Origin: Salvelinus alpinus
Lineage: Eukaryota; Chordata; Actinopteri; Salmoniformes; Salmonidae
Direction of reading: 5' to 3'
Assembly (NCBI RefSeq): GCF_045679555.1
Contig: NC_092096.1
Location: 28,900,364-28,964,363, forward strand
Length of the DNA: 64,000 bases
Position 1 is the first letter of the stretch, and each line of letters begins with the position of its first letter. Below are positions 37,455 to 51,100 of the stretch, one piece after another. Under the pieces are notes generated by a model. The model ran no database searches, was not told the DNA's origin, and worked only from the letters and a program-made list of their open reading frames with translations. Made by a program: the position numbers and the translations under genes.

Positions 37455-38271
37455 TCAACAGATATTTCTCTATAACCATATCAATTTGATATCTCAAGTA
37501 AAAAATACTCTCTTTATTACCACAGAGACTAAATAATCCATCCTCCTCTCTTTGAGGTAATCAATGATCTGATATGACTGGATGGGTGAAAGCTATACAA
37601 CAGAACCCTTGCTTACACTCATTTGATTGTGTGAGATCTGCACTTACCTAGAGGAAAGAAGAAAGAAAGGAAAGGTGCACATGTAAAGGGTTTGAATAGG
37701 GTCAGTGTGTGTACGTGACAACATTCTCACATACACACATCCTGCCACTCACACCCCTGTCTTGTGATCGGGAAGTCTAGCTCATTGTGACCACTCCACT
37801 CCATAATCAGAACACGGACTGTGTTTCCTCTTGGTTATTGGGATAGGCAGGGTTTGTATCCGTTCTAAACTGATCACCCAGGCCAAGAGCAGAGTGCAGT
37901 ACTAAAGTTCTAAACCAGGCTAGTCACAGTGTGGTGGTTATTAGTATAGAAGAAAAACAGGCTAGTCAAGTGTAGTGGTTATCAGCATGAGTGTATGCTT
38001 CACTTCTTCCTGACTGTGACACCTAGGCTCAAGTCTGGACAGAACACACCATACTGCTGACAACTACGCCATCTAGTGGTATTAGTGTAATACAACAGCA
38101 GAAACAGGATCTCACCACTCTAGTCTTCCATAGAAGCAGAAGAGACCACAAATAACACTCTTGTCCTGTAATATATCAGTCAATGTCAAAACCCAGGTTA
38201 ACATGTATGACCTCTGTCATTGCCATATTATAACTAAACATGTTAACCTGACTCACGTCTCTCTGCCTCTT
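37455..38271. other. Unique non-coding DNA, no gene seen
   Basis: GCCATCTAGTGGT at 38068-38080 is a near match to a reversed CTCF core. Otherwise nothing recognised. Confidence 0.45.
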
Positions 38272-38380
38272 CCCACTGGGCACACACTGGTTGAATCAAC
38301 GTCGTTTCCACGTCATTTCAATTAAATCACGTTGAACAAACATGGAATTGATGTTGATTTGAAATATGTGCCCAGTGGGG
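38272..38380. mobile_element. Short MITE (about 109 bp), CCCACTGGGCACA ends
   Basis: CCCACTGGGCACA at the left pairs with TGTGCCCAGTGGG at the right. Inner AATCAACGTCGTTTCCACGT then AACATGGAATTGATGTTG is a pattern common in teleost genomes. Confidence 0.8.
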
Positions 38381-38729
38381 TCCTTGTATCTAATAACGAA
38401 TCAACTTTTTAGGTGAGTTTTCAAAATACTATATTTATTATTTCAGAATGTACTAACAGGTTCTTCATTCACATGCTTCCAGTCAACATATATTCCAGGT
38501 GAGACAGTGACTGACAGTTATGCTGCATTGTTTAGTAAAAGAAAGCGTGAGTGACAGACACAAAGACAGATCTCACTCTCTCTGTCTCAGTCTAGTGATA
38601 ATTTAACACAAAATTGATAACCAAGGATCCTTCACACACAAACTAACAGCTGATCATTCACACACAAACTAACAGCTGATCATGTGATCAATGACCGGCC
38701 AGTACTGCATCCTGAGGTTAGGAAGGGAA

Positions 38730-39885
38730 CGGAGGAGCCTGGTGGGAGGAGCTATAGGAGGACAGACTTATTTTAATGGCTGGAATGGAATAAATGGAAC
38801 TGAGTCAAACATGTGGCTTCCATACTCTCCTTCCAGACTCACATTAAGCATCTCCAATCCAAAATTAAATCTAGAATCGGCTTCCTATATCGCAACAAAG
38901 CATCCTTCACTCATGCTGCCAAACATACCCTCGTAAAACTGACCATCCTACCGATCCTCGACTTCGGTGATGTCATCTATAAAATAGCCTCCAACACTCT
39001 ACTCAACAAACTGGATGCAGTCTATCACAGTGCCATCCGTTTTGTCACCAAAGCCCCATACACTACCCACCATTGCGACCTGTACGCTCTCGTTGGTTGG
39101 CCCTCGCTTCATACTCGTCACCAAACCCACTGGCTACAGGTTATCTACAAGTCTCTGCTAGGTAACGCCCCGCCTTATCTCAGCTCACTGGTCAGCATAG
39201 CAGCACCCACTCGTAGCACGCGCTCCAGCAGGTATATCTCACTGGTCACCCCCAAAGCCAATTCCTCCTTTGGTCGTCTTTCCTTCCAGTTCTCTGCTGC
39301 CAATGACTGGAACGAATTGCAAAAATCTCTAAAGCTGGAAACACTTATCTCCCTCACTAGCTTTAAGCACCAGCTGTCAGAGCAGCTCACAGATTATTGC
39401 ACCTGTACATAGCCTATCTAAAATTTTGCCAAAACAACTACCTCTTCCCCTACTGTATTTATTTATTTATTTTGCTCCTTTGCACCCCATTATTTGCACC
39501 CCATTACTTTGCACATTCTTCCACTGCAAATCTACCATTCCAGTGTTTTACTTGCTATATTGTAGGCCTTTTTTTTGCCTTTACCTCCCTTATCTCACCT
39601 CATTTGCTCACATTGTATATAGACTTATTTTTCTACTGTATTATTGACTGTATGTTTTGTTTATTCCATGTGTAACTCTGTGTTGTTGTATGTGTCGAAT
39701 TGCTATGCTTTATCTTGGCCAGGTCGCAGTTGCAAATGAGAACTTGTTCTCAACTAGCCTACCTGGTTATATAAAGGTGAAATAAAATAAAATATACTGT
39801 ACAATTCCATTTATTCCATTTCAGCCATTACAATGAGCCTGTCCTCCTGTAGCTCCTCCCACCAACCTCCTCTGGAAGAGAATAG
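38730..39885. mobile_element. Palindromic MITE split in two by a LINE fragment
   Basis: The left half 38730-38822 (GAGGAGCCTGGTGGGAGGAG, ATGGCTGGAATGGAATAAAT) pairs with the right half 39798-39885 (ATTTATTCCATTTCAGCCAT, CTCCTCCCACCAACCTCCTC). The LINE sits where the hairpin loop should be. An uninterrupted relative lies at 24098-24240. Confidence 0.82.
38823..39797 (+). mobile_element. 5'-truncated LINE with reverse transcriptase C-terminal region
   Basis: An open frame to 39412 codes the C-terminal part of a Jockey/CR1/L2-like non-LTR polyprotein: GFLYRNKASFTHAAK, LPILDFGDVIYK, THHCDLYALVGWPSLHTR and HWLQVIYKSLLGNAPPYLSS. The 3' end has GGCCAGGTCGCAGTTGCAAA and GAGAACTTGTTCTC and finishes GGTGAAATAAAATAAAATA. 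The catalytic reverse transcriptase core and endonuclease are missing, so it is a dead 5'-truncated copy. Its tail resembles the tails of the SINEs in this window, consistent with LINE-driven SINE mobilisation. Confidence 0.9.
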
Positions 39886-40464
39886 CAGTCTCTGTTCTAA
39901 TGTCCATACCAGTGTACCACTTAGAATGCATGCCCAATACATAGGCTGCATCCACATTTTTTAGGCTAGGCGGTGGACTCTCTGCAGTTTGTGCACGTGT
40001 GTGTAGCCCTGTTCCTGTGAGTCAGGACCTGCTCGATGCAGCTGGTCAGGCTGTACTGTAGGTATGGAGCAACAGGTGTCGGGCCTTGGCCTGCACTGAC
40101 ACTAGAGGGCACTAGAATCACAATACACACAGAGAGAGCGTTAGGACATTGTCTGCTTCTCAATTAATCTTTCCTCGATTCCTCGCATCCTCTCACCTCT
40201 CTTGATGCCTCCTTGACCTTTTCTCAATTGGATTTCCTCGATTCCTTACTTCCACTCCCTCCTTCCTCTCCTTGCCTCCTTTTGAAGAAGTTCAAAGGTA
40301 ATTGAGGAGAGGAGGCGAGGAGAGGAAACATGGAAACAAATTTGCTTGCATAAAATTAGACTCTCCTTCTCCACTAGCACAAATTATGTTTACATAATTG
40401 CATGCATGCTTTTCTCCTCCTGGAAAACAAGATACAATAAGCGTTTATTTGACATCAACACATA
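39886..40464. other. Unique DNA with a CTCF-like site and a GAGG/CCTC hairpin
   Basis: ACACTAGAGGGCAC at 40099-40112 matches the CTCF core at 13 of 14 positions. TTCCTCTCCTTGCCTCC (about 40264) pairs with GGAGGCGAGGAGAGGAA (about 40310), suggesting another small inverted repeat. No gene seen. Confidence 0.45.
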
Positions 40465-40953
40465 CACTGAGTGTACAAAACATTATGAACTTGTTCTGCT
40501 ATTTCCATGAAAGCCTGACCAGGTGAATCCAGGTGAAAGCTATCATCCCTTATTGATGTCACCTGTTAAATCCACTTCAGTCGGAGTAGATGAAGTGGAG
40601 AAGACAGGTTAAAGAAAGATTTTTAAGCCTTGAGAAAATGAAGACAGGGATTGTGTGTGTGTCATTCAGAGGGTGAAGAGGCAAGACAAAATATTTAAGT
40701 GCCTTTGAATGGGTATGGTTTTAGGTGCCAGGCGCACTGGTTGAGTGTGTCAAGAACTGCAACGCTGCTGGGTTTTTCACGCTCAACAGTTTCCTGTGTG
40801 TATCAAGAATGGTCCACCACCCATAGGACATCCAGCCAACTTGACACAACTGTGGGAAGCGTTGGAGTCAACATGGGCCAGCATCCCTGTGGAACGCTTT
40901 CGACACCTTTTAGAGTACATGCCCCGAAGATTTGATGTTTTGTACACTCAGTG
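40465..40953. mobile_element. Tc1-like non-autonomous element (489 bp)
   Basis: CACTGAGTGTACAAAACATT and the inverted TTTTGTACACTCAGTG, with TA at both sides. The interior keeps a short plus-strand helix-turn-helix fragment ([18 protein letters not shown]) of a Tc1-like transposase. A shorter relative of 34731-35386. Confidence 0.92.
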
Positions 40954-42437
40954 TATAATGGTCATGGAATTAGTATAATTAATTTTAATTGACACAAAAC
41001 TTAGCCCAAAAAATGCCTGCACACTACACAGGTAAAGTAGTGCATGAGAGCGCTTTTGAGAACACCGAACGTGAGACTTTCAAGATGGTGACACGGTAGA
41101 AATGTTACAAAGTAAACAGTATTTTATAGACAAACTGAGCAAGGTAATGATTACGTCTTTAGCATGAATGTAAAAAAGCACTATTGCTAACACATACAAA
41201 TGCGAGCTCTCATCTGAACATGAATTAATAGAGATTCAGAAATACAAATGGACCTATTCCATTCTAAGATCACTCTGCTGAATGACAATACAAGAGGCAT
41301 GTATTGTCATTCAGTGTTATACTGTAGTACCTGGTGGTAGGTTATGTGCAAAAGTGTGTTCATAGCCTATGGCACACAGCATTTACTTGCTACAGATAGC
41401 CTTGGAGATCTGTTTAGTGGGAGTCATGCACCATGGCCTATTTATGCATCTACTTATATGCATCTACTCACCGGCATACCCCCACCCCAGAGAGAGAGGG
41501 TGAGGAAGGGAGCCTCTGAGTCAGCACTCTGCACAGCCTTAGTGGAACATGCCCTCAGATTGCAGACACAGCAACCCAGATAGAAAGGCAATGATGAGTC
41601 CACCTCTATGTCTCTTCTTAGGTAACACACAGGTTCCTGCTTGATGTGTGTGGGCTACTCCATCCTAACGGATGGCTTTCACAAGTGTTGTGTTGATGTG
41701 GCTAATAAGATTCAGATTCAATTCAAACACAATAACAACAACAAAGTTTCTTGTCAAAGTTTCCAACACAACAACTTGTACTACACATGTTCTGCAACTT
41801 GACATGGTCACATGTCTTTTGTGCTGTTTGGCTGAGCTAGCCAAAGAAGCTGTGACTACTTAGTTTTCCAGCTTCAAGGATGACGGCTTCTGGGCCTCTT
41901 TCTGTATCTAGACTATACTCTTTGGCTGCAAGGATGCACTGTAGGCTACTTGGTGAGTGAAAGGAAGACGTGCAGCTGTGTAGTGAGGCCTAACACTACT
42001 CAAGCAAACAAAAGACACTGCCGTGTATCATACAGCTGCTTGGTGTGAGGCAACTGACATTGATTGTTTCTCACTTTGACACATACACACATACACACAT
42101 ACACACACATTTAGTGTCAGGTGGCCTTTTACTGAAGCTGTACCCTGGGAAGAGGCAGGTTGCCAGATAAAAGTGACTGACTGGTGGCCCTTTTTGACAT
42201 AAGATGAACCCATAGTCTTGTTTAATTCATTTCAAATGACTTTGACAACGTTGTAGCTCATCAGAAAATATGTATTGTGTTTCACAGAAATTAGAGGTAA
42301 ACTTCTCCCACTCTTTATGGGTCCGATGGTGCGACAGTGCAGCTGCTAGTGACCCCAAAAAGTCTCTTCAAAATGTACTTTGAAGAGAGATAACTGTTTC
42401 GTGGTGAATAATAACATTGAACGTAATTGTGTGAAAT
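40954..42437. other. Unique non-coding DNA, no gene seen
   Basis: Short CATACACA repeats near 42080-42108. Otherwise nothing recognised. Confidence 0.5.
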
Positions 42438-42690
42438 ACACTCTTAGAAAAAGGGTTCCAAAAGGGTTCTTCGGCTGTCCCCATAAGAGAACCCTTTTCG
42501 GTTCCAGGTAGAACCATTTTTTGTTCCAGGCAGAACTCTTTTGGGTTCCATGTAGAATCCTCTGTGAAAAAGAGTTCTACATTAAACTCAAAAGGGTTCT
42601 ACCTGGAACCAAAAAGGGTTCTTCAAAGGGTTCTCCTATGGGAACAGCTGAAGAACCCTTTTAGGTTCTAGATAGCACCTTTTCTACCGT
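42438..42690. mobile_element. Hairpin MITE rich in AAAGGGTTC/GAACCCTTT
   Basis: AGGGTTCTTCGGCTGTCCCC near the left pairs with GGGAACAGCTGAAGAACCCT near the right, and GGTTCCAGGTAGAACC pairs internally. Related in the interior to 12508-12777. Confidence 0.8.
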
Positions 42691-43889
42691 ATACACTGAT
42701 ATGTGAAGTACTGATTGAATTCAGCATAAGAGAAGCAAAGCATATGGCAGCATAATCTGCCAAACATTAAAAGACGGTTTTCCAGCCAAAGATTTAGCCT
42801 ACTAGTCCTGAATTTAAAAAGTACTTTACTCAGAGATTCTCCATTGAGCATGCTTTAAGTCCAGGACTAGGCCAAAACTCCACCCATGCAAAACCTGCGG
42901 AAATTTCAGGCAGCCTTTTCAAACAGCTCTTACACTAAAAGGGCATTATCATAATTTTCACAATTTCACAGTATTATTTCAACCTCACAGTGTGGAAATA
43001 GCATGTAAACACAGGAAAATCAGGTTTTTGACTGCACTGGCCCTTTAAAACAGCCCAGCTCTAACTTTCTATCATTTTCCCCCTTTTACATTGAAAGATG
43101 TGAAGGTAAAGCGAGGGATACTTTCAGAAGTTCCCTGCAAAGGCGAAACCCTAATTTCAAGTCCCCAGGTCCTTCATCTTATGTTTGTGAATGTAGAACA
43201 CGGCATTGAGGATATCGGCCTTTGAGTAATGACCTGACGGATTTGGGCTATTTCCCCTGGGCAAGAGGGCCTTTCTCCACAGTGCTGTGCTTTGCTGAGG
43301 AGCTTTTCCACCCAAAGTTGACAAACACGCACACAAAAAATTATGAAACACGCTCCACATTTTTCCAGTATTTTCCTGTTTTAAGATGTTGCAATGCAAA
43401 CTGTGTCCTATAAATTAGTTTTTTATGCCCATGCTGAAAATATATTTTAGATACCTCCATGTTCGGTTTAGACATCGATTTAGCTGAGATTCCACTTCAC
43501 AGCATCTGAGCAAGCATATAATGTATCGCGCACATACTTTTCATCGCTGCACCGAAAAGTTTTATCCTAGTTTTTAAAGGACTCTTTAAGTGCAAGTGAC
43601 CAACAATTTTTTTTAACAAACTTGAAGGAGTCAACATGGTGTTTTTAAGCTGTACAGGGTGGCAGAAGCTGCTATATCATATCAATCTGTCATTCTGTAC
43701 TACATGAAACTGAATGGTGGAGCAGAAACATGGAAACAACATTTGTCTTCTTGACCCAAAAGACCTTGACCTTAGCCTACGTAGATTTGCTGATGAACCT
43801 CTTACTGCAAATTAAATTCACATGGACATTTTAGGATACGGCCCCATGATTTTAATGGATTGGTTGTGGATCATATCAAACTTACAAGC
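42691..43889. other. Unique DNA with one small inverted repeat
   Basis: AGAGATTCTCCATTGAGCAT with TAGTCCTGAATTTAAAAAG and CTTTAAGTCCAGGACTAG (about 42799-42880) is a small inverted repeat; a diverged relative lies in the pseudogene intron at about 33135-33200. No gene seen. Confidence 0.5.
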
Positions 43890-43960
43890 ATTTCCCTACA
43901 CCCGCAATAACATCTGCTAAGCACGTGTATGTGACCAATACAATTTGATTTGATTTGATC
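43890..43960 (+). mobile_element. LINE-type 3' end fragment
   Basis: CACCCGCAATAACATCTGCT and GTGTATGTGACCAATACAAT, ending in three TTGAT units. Confidence 0.75.
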
Positions 43961-45158
43961 ACGACAGGTGTGTTGTAGACATCCTGTTGAACACCAAAGA
44001 TCAGTTCCTGGTGATCCAGGATTATACCATTTTCATCACACCACTCCACAGGTCGATAAACACTGGTATTCCTCATTGGGTAGAATCATTTGAGAATTTG
44101 ATTGCATAAGTGTTTTGGAACAGTTGCATGATAAACAGCTCCCTCCAATGTGAAATCCTGACTAAAATATTGAGACTCAAGGTTATAGCACAATCTGACA
44201 GTGCTGAAAGATGCCGTGTACCAGCTCTGCACCTAGCTGTTTATCTGTGTTAATGATAAAAGCCAGCTGTACTCACTGTACCATGCAAACCATCCACAAT
44301 GTAGAGTTTATGTGTAATGCATTAATCTACTTATATTTGACTGCTGATTCATTCATACATTTTTATGTAGACATTTTGTGCAGGATAATCCCCTCTTTGA
44401 GAGTCCTTAATTGCATGTAGCCACAGATCTACAACAATAATCATTTGGTGGGTGCTTATAATTATTTATCCTATTTTTTTGTGCATATGCCAACTACACC
44501 TGAGACACCCTCAGAGTGGTATCACGGGTTACCCTATCCCTACATTCGGTTGAAACCTCAAACACTGGCATTAGAACTAGTGAAATTAAATAGGCTACTT
44601 CATGCCGCCATATTTTTCTATAATAGCATTATACACACAATGTGCTATATGCTGCAGAATTTGTTGTTTGACGTCAGTCAAATGTAAGTACTTTTCAATA
44701 AAAGGTTGTGTGCTTAAATCAGAAAATGCCTCTAAGGTTCAAATATATTTAATGGTCTTAGGCTACAGCAATATGCTACACTCATGGTTAATTTATAAAG
44801 ATGCGTATTTTGTAAGTCTCTAGCTGTAGGAACACGTCCATCTATTAATCTGCAGCCTATGAACAGTCAGGAGTGTGGCAGGGTGCCACCTGGTCGACGT
44901 GCATGAAAACCACGCCTGTCCCAAACTCTTCGCCCAATGCTAAATCCATCGACCTTATTCTCCAAGCTATTTGGAAGGACGAAGTCAGGGTGGACGATAA
45001 CAGAATGGCAAACCAAATTATCCATAAAAAAACGTTATACATCCTGAGTAGTTGTAGCCTACGTTCTGTATTTATTTATAGTCATTAAAATATTAGCTAC
45101 ACGTGTGCTCGAGACATGTAGGCTGGCTAACATATCCCAGGAATTGAACTTGCTGGTG
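43961..45158. other. Unique DNA upstream of the exon cluster
   Basis: No repeat recognised. It may hold the promoter or 5' untranslated part of the gene at 45159, but I see no clear TATA box or CpG-rich stretch. Confidence 0.4.
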
Positions 45159-48100
45159 ATGATGCTCGTGGATCATGACTGTTCTGGGACTGATGTTCGG
45201 TTGGTTCGTCAGCTCAACAAGGGTATGAGGATTCAACCAGGGATATGCAGCGGAGGGACCGAGCAGCAACGGGGATGTAAAACTGGAGACGTCAATGAAC
45301 ATATTGTTTGTCTGCAATCTCAGGATGAAACGGGACGGGTGTGTCCTGGAAGCCCAGCACTGGCGACAGACACGCGGCTATCCTCCTGTTCCACAGCAGG
45401 TAAAGTCCAAAGAAAGCATTGTATATTTTTTCTTTAAGGTTTTCAAAGTAGGCGACACGAGATTAATGAAAACAAACGAATAACCCCTTTACACAGAGCG
45501 CTTATATCTGATTCTGTAGATAAGTGTTGGTGCATGGGGTGGTGATACAATGTAGCAAAATGTACAGTGCGCTACAATTTACACTAACATCCCACACTAA
45601 CTTTAAATTAAACATTTAAGGGCAGCCATAAGCAAGTACATAGATGCTTAATATAAATCATGTATAGTCCTGATGAAGCCTAAATGTGATTGTTTTTCTA
45701 TAGGCCAACTCAGAGTTATTAAACATTAACATTTTAATTTCCCTTGATGACCCAGATTGAATTGGTTATTTCTCAGCTCATCAGCCATAGGTTTCAGGGT
45801 AAATGTTTTATTTGACTGGATGACCCTCATAATCGTAGCCAGCAAAACTGCTCACATTCACCCATTATGGAGAGTCATTGACATGCATGCACACCAGTAT
45901 TCCAATATGACACCAAGTGTGGAAATACAAGATGTGAGTCTTTTTAAACCTTTTGCATCATGTTATCTGAAGTAGGCCTACGTAATTGTTTGTAAATGTT
46001 GGCACCCTTTCCCCTTAATATAATTAGTAACGTTTCCAAAATGTTAATGTCTTTTTGGCTAATGAATGACCATTGCATATTTTGAGTAGTCTGACTCGAC
46101 ATAGGTCTTGTAGTGGACGTGGAAACAGTATTGCAATTTAGGACCTATTTAGTGTGCCTTTACTTTAAATACACATTGGATAGTTAGGCGCAAATGTTTT
46201 CAGTCCATTTTCAGAGTGGCGACAACAAACATCCCCCTGAATTAAAGGAAACATGTATCTCTGAGTACAGTATTGATTATATTGCAGCACTTGCCCCATC
46301 CCAGACACAAAAGTCCATCCAAAAACAGACGTTATTTATTTAGTAAGTTTCAGCAGCCTCTGGCAAGATTTAGCTCCTCCATAAAAGCTAATCGAACCAA
46401 TGGGGGCGTTTTTGTCTTCTGTTCTAAAACACAAAAATGTCCTCCAAGAAACTCCAAAGCAGTAAATCGACTACTGTGTGTGACCTTGCATGGGATGAAT
46501 CCAGGTTATCTGGGGTGAAGAAACATGTTCTTGAAGGTTGAGTGTGATGTGGGAGTGGCTCTGATCAAGGGCAACCAATGATGATGTTGTCTTTCCAGAC
46601 CGTGAACCAAGCAGTGGCAGTTACAACGTCTCCACTGGAACGGGAACCTTTTACAGCTGCGTCAGTCAGATCACCATCGGTAATTGTACTTTACAGAATG
46701 TCTTACTCTATATCCAAAAGAGACCGCAACGGGAGGCCATATTTGGTTTGGCGGGAAAAAGTCACACTGAAACTTTCAGAAATGTTTGGAAAATAGACCC
46801 TGTGTGAAAATGCTGACCACGCCAAGAAATCAGACTTTTAAAAAATGAGTCTATCCTTTATCAGGTAGAAGTAGACAAGATCCAATATCATGCATCTTTT
46901 ACACCTGCACATGAACAATTCTTCAGGTGCTGTATGTGGAGTTCTTGACAATGAAATTGATATAGAGTAGCCTACATAAAAAGCTAATGTTAATGGATGC
47001 ATGGATGAGTTTTTGACCAGGCACAAGTCATTCACAGATTGATCATTCTAAATGTAGCCCACATGCTTTACCTTGAGCCACCTCTAGTCTTCAGAAAATG
47101 ACATCAATAGCCTTTCTCAATAAGCTGCCTTCAGAGGAGTCGATATACCCCCTGGATGAGTGTGATTTAAAATCTTTCCCCATTGTTTGCCAGGATAGGG
47201 TACTCTGCATCACTATGGGTCCCCTAAAGTGCTAATGGACGATCAGTCTCCCCTAATTCAACCCTATTGGTTTGTTGTAGTCTTTACTCTAGTAAGTGCT
47301 GTTGAATATCGGAAATGAATAAGCGTATTATAACCATGGACAATTCCTGGATTCCAAGCAAATGGTGTTCTAAAGTGATGAGCTACATCTAATCAAATGT
47401 ATTGAATTGATGCAGAATATTTGCCTGGTCAAACATACTGACTGCTGCACTCATCATTGTTTGAATTCACTTATTGACCAGGCCAGCTGATCACAGCCCA
47501 TGATGAATCTAGATACAATTCTATTTTACTGTAAACAAATTGACAAGACTTTCAGCACGCTTCTATGGAAAGACGTTCAACAAGCACTTGCACAAATGAC
47601 TGACGATTGGCTGAGAGAAATTGATAATAAAAAGATTGTGGGAGCTGTTTTGTTAGACTTCAGTGCTGCGTTTGACATTATCGATCATAGTCTGCTGCCG
47701 AAAAAACGTATGTGTTATGACTTTACTATATTGCTATACTGCTATATTGTTGATAAAGCGTTACCTGTCTAACAGAACACAGAGGCTTCCTCTCCAACAT
47801 AATCCCCAGGGCAGCTGTGTAGGCCCCTTACTTTTTCAATCTTTGCTATTGATATGCCACTGGCTTTGAGTAAAGCCATAAATAAATAATGTTGAAATTG
47901 AGCAAGTTGAGGTGACTAAACTGCTTGGAGTAACCCTGGATTGTAAACTGTCATGGTCAAAACATGTTGATACAACAGTAGCTAAGATGGGGAGAAGTCT
48001 GTCCATAATAAAGCGCTGCTCTACCTTAACAACACTATCAACAAGGCAGGTCCTACAGGCCCTAGTTTGGTCGTCCTGGACTACTGTTCAGTCGTGTGGT

Positions 48101-51100
48101 CAGTTGCCACGAGGGACCTTGGAAAATTACAGTTGGCTCAGAACAGGGCCCTTAAATGTACACAGAGAGCTAACATTAATAATATCCATGACATGCTGAA
48201 TGCACCGAGGTGTCTGTTTTAAACTACTAGCACACAGCTCAGACACCCATGCATACCCCAAAAGACATGCCACCAGAGGTCTCTTCACAGTCCCCAAGTC
48301 AAGAACAGACTATGGGAGGTGCACAGTACTACGTAGAGCCATGGCTACATGGAACTCTATTTCACATCAGGTACAGTGCATTCGGAAAGTATTCAGACCC
48401 CTTGTTTTTTCCCACATTTTTGTTAAGTTACAGCCTTATTCTGAAATGGATTAAATAGTTTTCCCCCCTATCAATTTACACAAAATACCCCATAATGACA
48501 AAGCATAAACAGTTTTTTACATTTTTGGGGGGACATTTTATTAAAACATTTTTTTTTAAATGGTATCACATTTACATAAGTATTCAGACCCCTTACTCAG
48601 TACTTTGTTGAAGCACGTTTGTCAGCGATAACATCATTGAGTCTTGGGTATGATGCTACAAGCTTGGCACAACTGTATTTGGGGAGTTTCTCCCATTCTT
48701 CTCTGCAGATCCTCTCAAGTTCTGTCAGGTTGGAGGAGCGTCGCTGCACAGCTATTTTCAGGTTTCTCCAGAGATGTTAGATCGGGTTCAATTCTGGGCT
48801 GTGGCTGGGCCACTCAAGGACATTCAGAGACTTGTCCCGAAGCCACTCCTGCGTTGTCTTGGCTGTGTGCTTAGGGTCGTTGTCCTGTTGGAAGGTGAAC
48901 CTTCACCCCAGAGGTCCTGAGCGCTCTGGAGCAGGTTTTCATCAAGGATTTCTCTGTACTTTGCTCTGTTCATCTTTCCCTCGATCCTGACTAGTCTCCC
49001 AGTCCATGCCGCTGAAAAACATTACCACAGCATGATGCTGCTACCACCATGCTTCACCGTCGGGATGGTGCCAGGTTTCCTCCAGACGTGTTGCTTGGCA
49101 GTGAGGCCAAAGAGTTCAATCTTGGTTTCATCAGATGTTCACCATGTTCACCATGTTTTTCATGGTCTGAGAGTCCTTTAGGTGTGTTTTGCCAAACTCC
49201 AAGCGAGCTGTCACGTGCCTATTACTGAGGAGTGGCTTCCGTCTGGACACTCTACCATAAGGGCCTGATTGATGGAGTGCTGTAGAGATGGTTGTCCTTC
49301 TGGAAGTTTCTCCCATCTCCACTGAGGAACTCTGAAGCTCTGTCAGAGTGACCATCGGGTTCTTGGTCACCTACCAGACCAAGGCCCTTCTTCCCTGATT
49401 GCTCAGTTTGGCCGGCGGCCAGCTCTAGGAAGAGTCTTGGTGGTTCCAAACTTCTTCCATTTAAGAATGATGGAGGACACTGTGTTTTGTTTTGCTAGCA
49501 CAGACTGGAATATGTTCCGGGATTCTTCCGATGACATTGAGGAGTACACCACATGAGTGCATCGAGGACGTCTTCCCCACAGTGACTGTATGTACATACC
49601 CCAACCAGAAGCCATGGATTACAGTTAACATTCGCACTGAGCTAAAGGGTAGAGCTGCCGCTTTCAAGGAGCGGGACTCTAACCCAGAAGCTCATAAGAA
49701 ATCCGGCTATGCCCGCAGATGAACCATCAAACGGGCAAAGCATCAATACAGGACTAAGATCGAATTGTACTACACCGGCTCGGACGCTCGTCGGATGTAG
49801 CAGGGCCTGCAAACTATTACAGACTACAAAGGGAAGCACAGCCGAGAGCTTTTTGTAATATGTATATATTTAAATTGTTTGTACTTTTTACCACTTTTTC
49901 TCCCCAATTTCGTGATATCCAATTGATAGTTAGTTTTGTCCCATCGCTGCAACTCCCGTACGGACTCGGGAGAAGTGAAGGTCAAGAGCCATGCGTCCTC
50001 CGAAACACGACCCCGCCAAGCCGCACTGCTTCTTGACACACTGGTCGCTTAACCCGGAAGCCAGCCGCACCAATGTGTCAGAGGAAACACTGTACAGCTG
50101 GCGACCAAAGTCAGCGCGCATGCTGAACGCTTAACCAATTGTGCACCGCCTCATGGGACAACCGGTCGCAGCCGGCTGCGACACAGCCCGTAATCAAACC
50201 CAGATCTGTAGTGACACTTCCAGCACTGTCTTAGACCGCTGTTCCCCTCGGGAGACCCCTGTTTTAATTTTTAATATATTTGCTAAAATGTCAACCAGTT
50301 TTCGCTTTGTCATTATGGGCTACAATGTGTAGATTGATGAGGAAAACATTTTAATTTAATACATTTTAGAATAAGGCTGTAGACTGTGAAGAGGCACACA
50401 TGATAATACACCCACTCTACACACAAGTACACACGGATTTTGTATTGTAGATATGTGGTAGTAGAGTAGTTGCCCGAGGGAGCATATAATGTGTTGTGAA
50501 AAGTGTTATGCAATGTAATGTCATGTAATATGTTGCCTTAATGCAACACATTTTTTTACTTTTAGATTTGTGTATTGTTGTGAATTGTTAGATACTACTG
50601 CACTGTTGGAGCTAGGAACACGAGCATTTCACTACACCCGCAATAACATCTGCTAAATATGTGTATGTGACCAATAAAATTTGATTTGATTTAATGTTGC
50701 TGGACCTCAGAAAGAGTAGCTGCTGCCTAATGGGGATCCTTAATAAATACAAAATAATACAAATCTAGCCCAATTCTAGGCACCTGCATAGTAGTGTACC
50801 TTGGTCCCGCTAAGAGGCAGGAAGTGCTGGCGGTGGTGATCTGGGCCTCACGTTCCTCAGAGAGCTAGGCAGGGCAATTTGTTTTATGATGACTGCGACA
50901 GAGATGTTGCTTAGAACACACTGTATCATTCAAACAGCTCATTACATGGATGGTTTTAGAGGGCACCCTGAAGCACACGCAGGTGTGGATTACCTTGTAT
51001 GCTATAGCATTTCAAGTGGCATACAGTTGCAATGGAGGTTGAGATTTCCCAGGGATCCACTACATTTGCAATGATAGGAATAAAGATTTATGTTAATGAA

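Noticed and set aside
45105-45158. Extending the unknown gene's exon A upstream from a GTG at 45105
   Set aside because: GTG starts are not used this way in vertebrate nuclear genes; the first in-frame ATG is at 45159.
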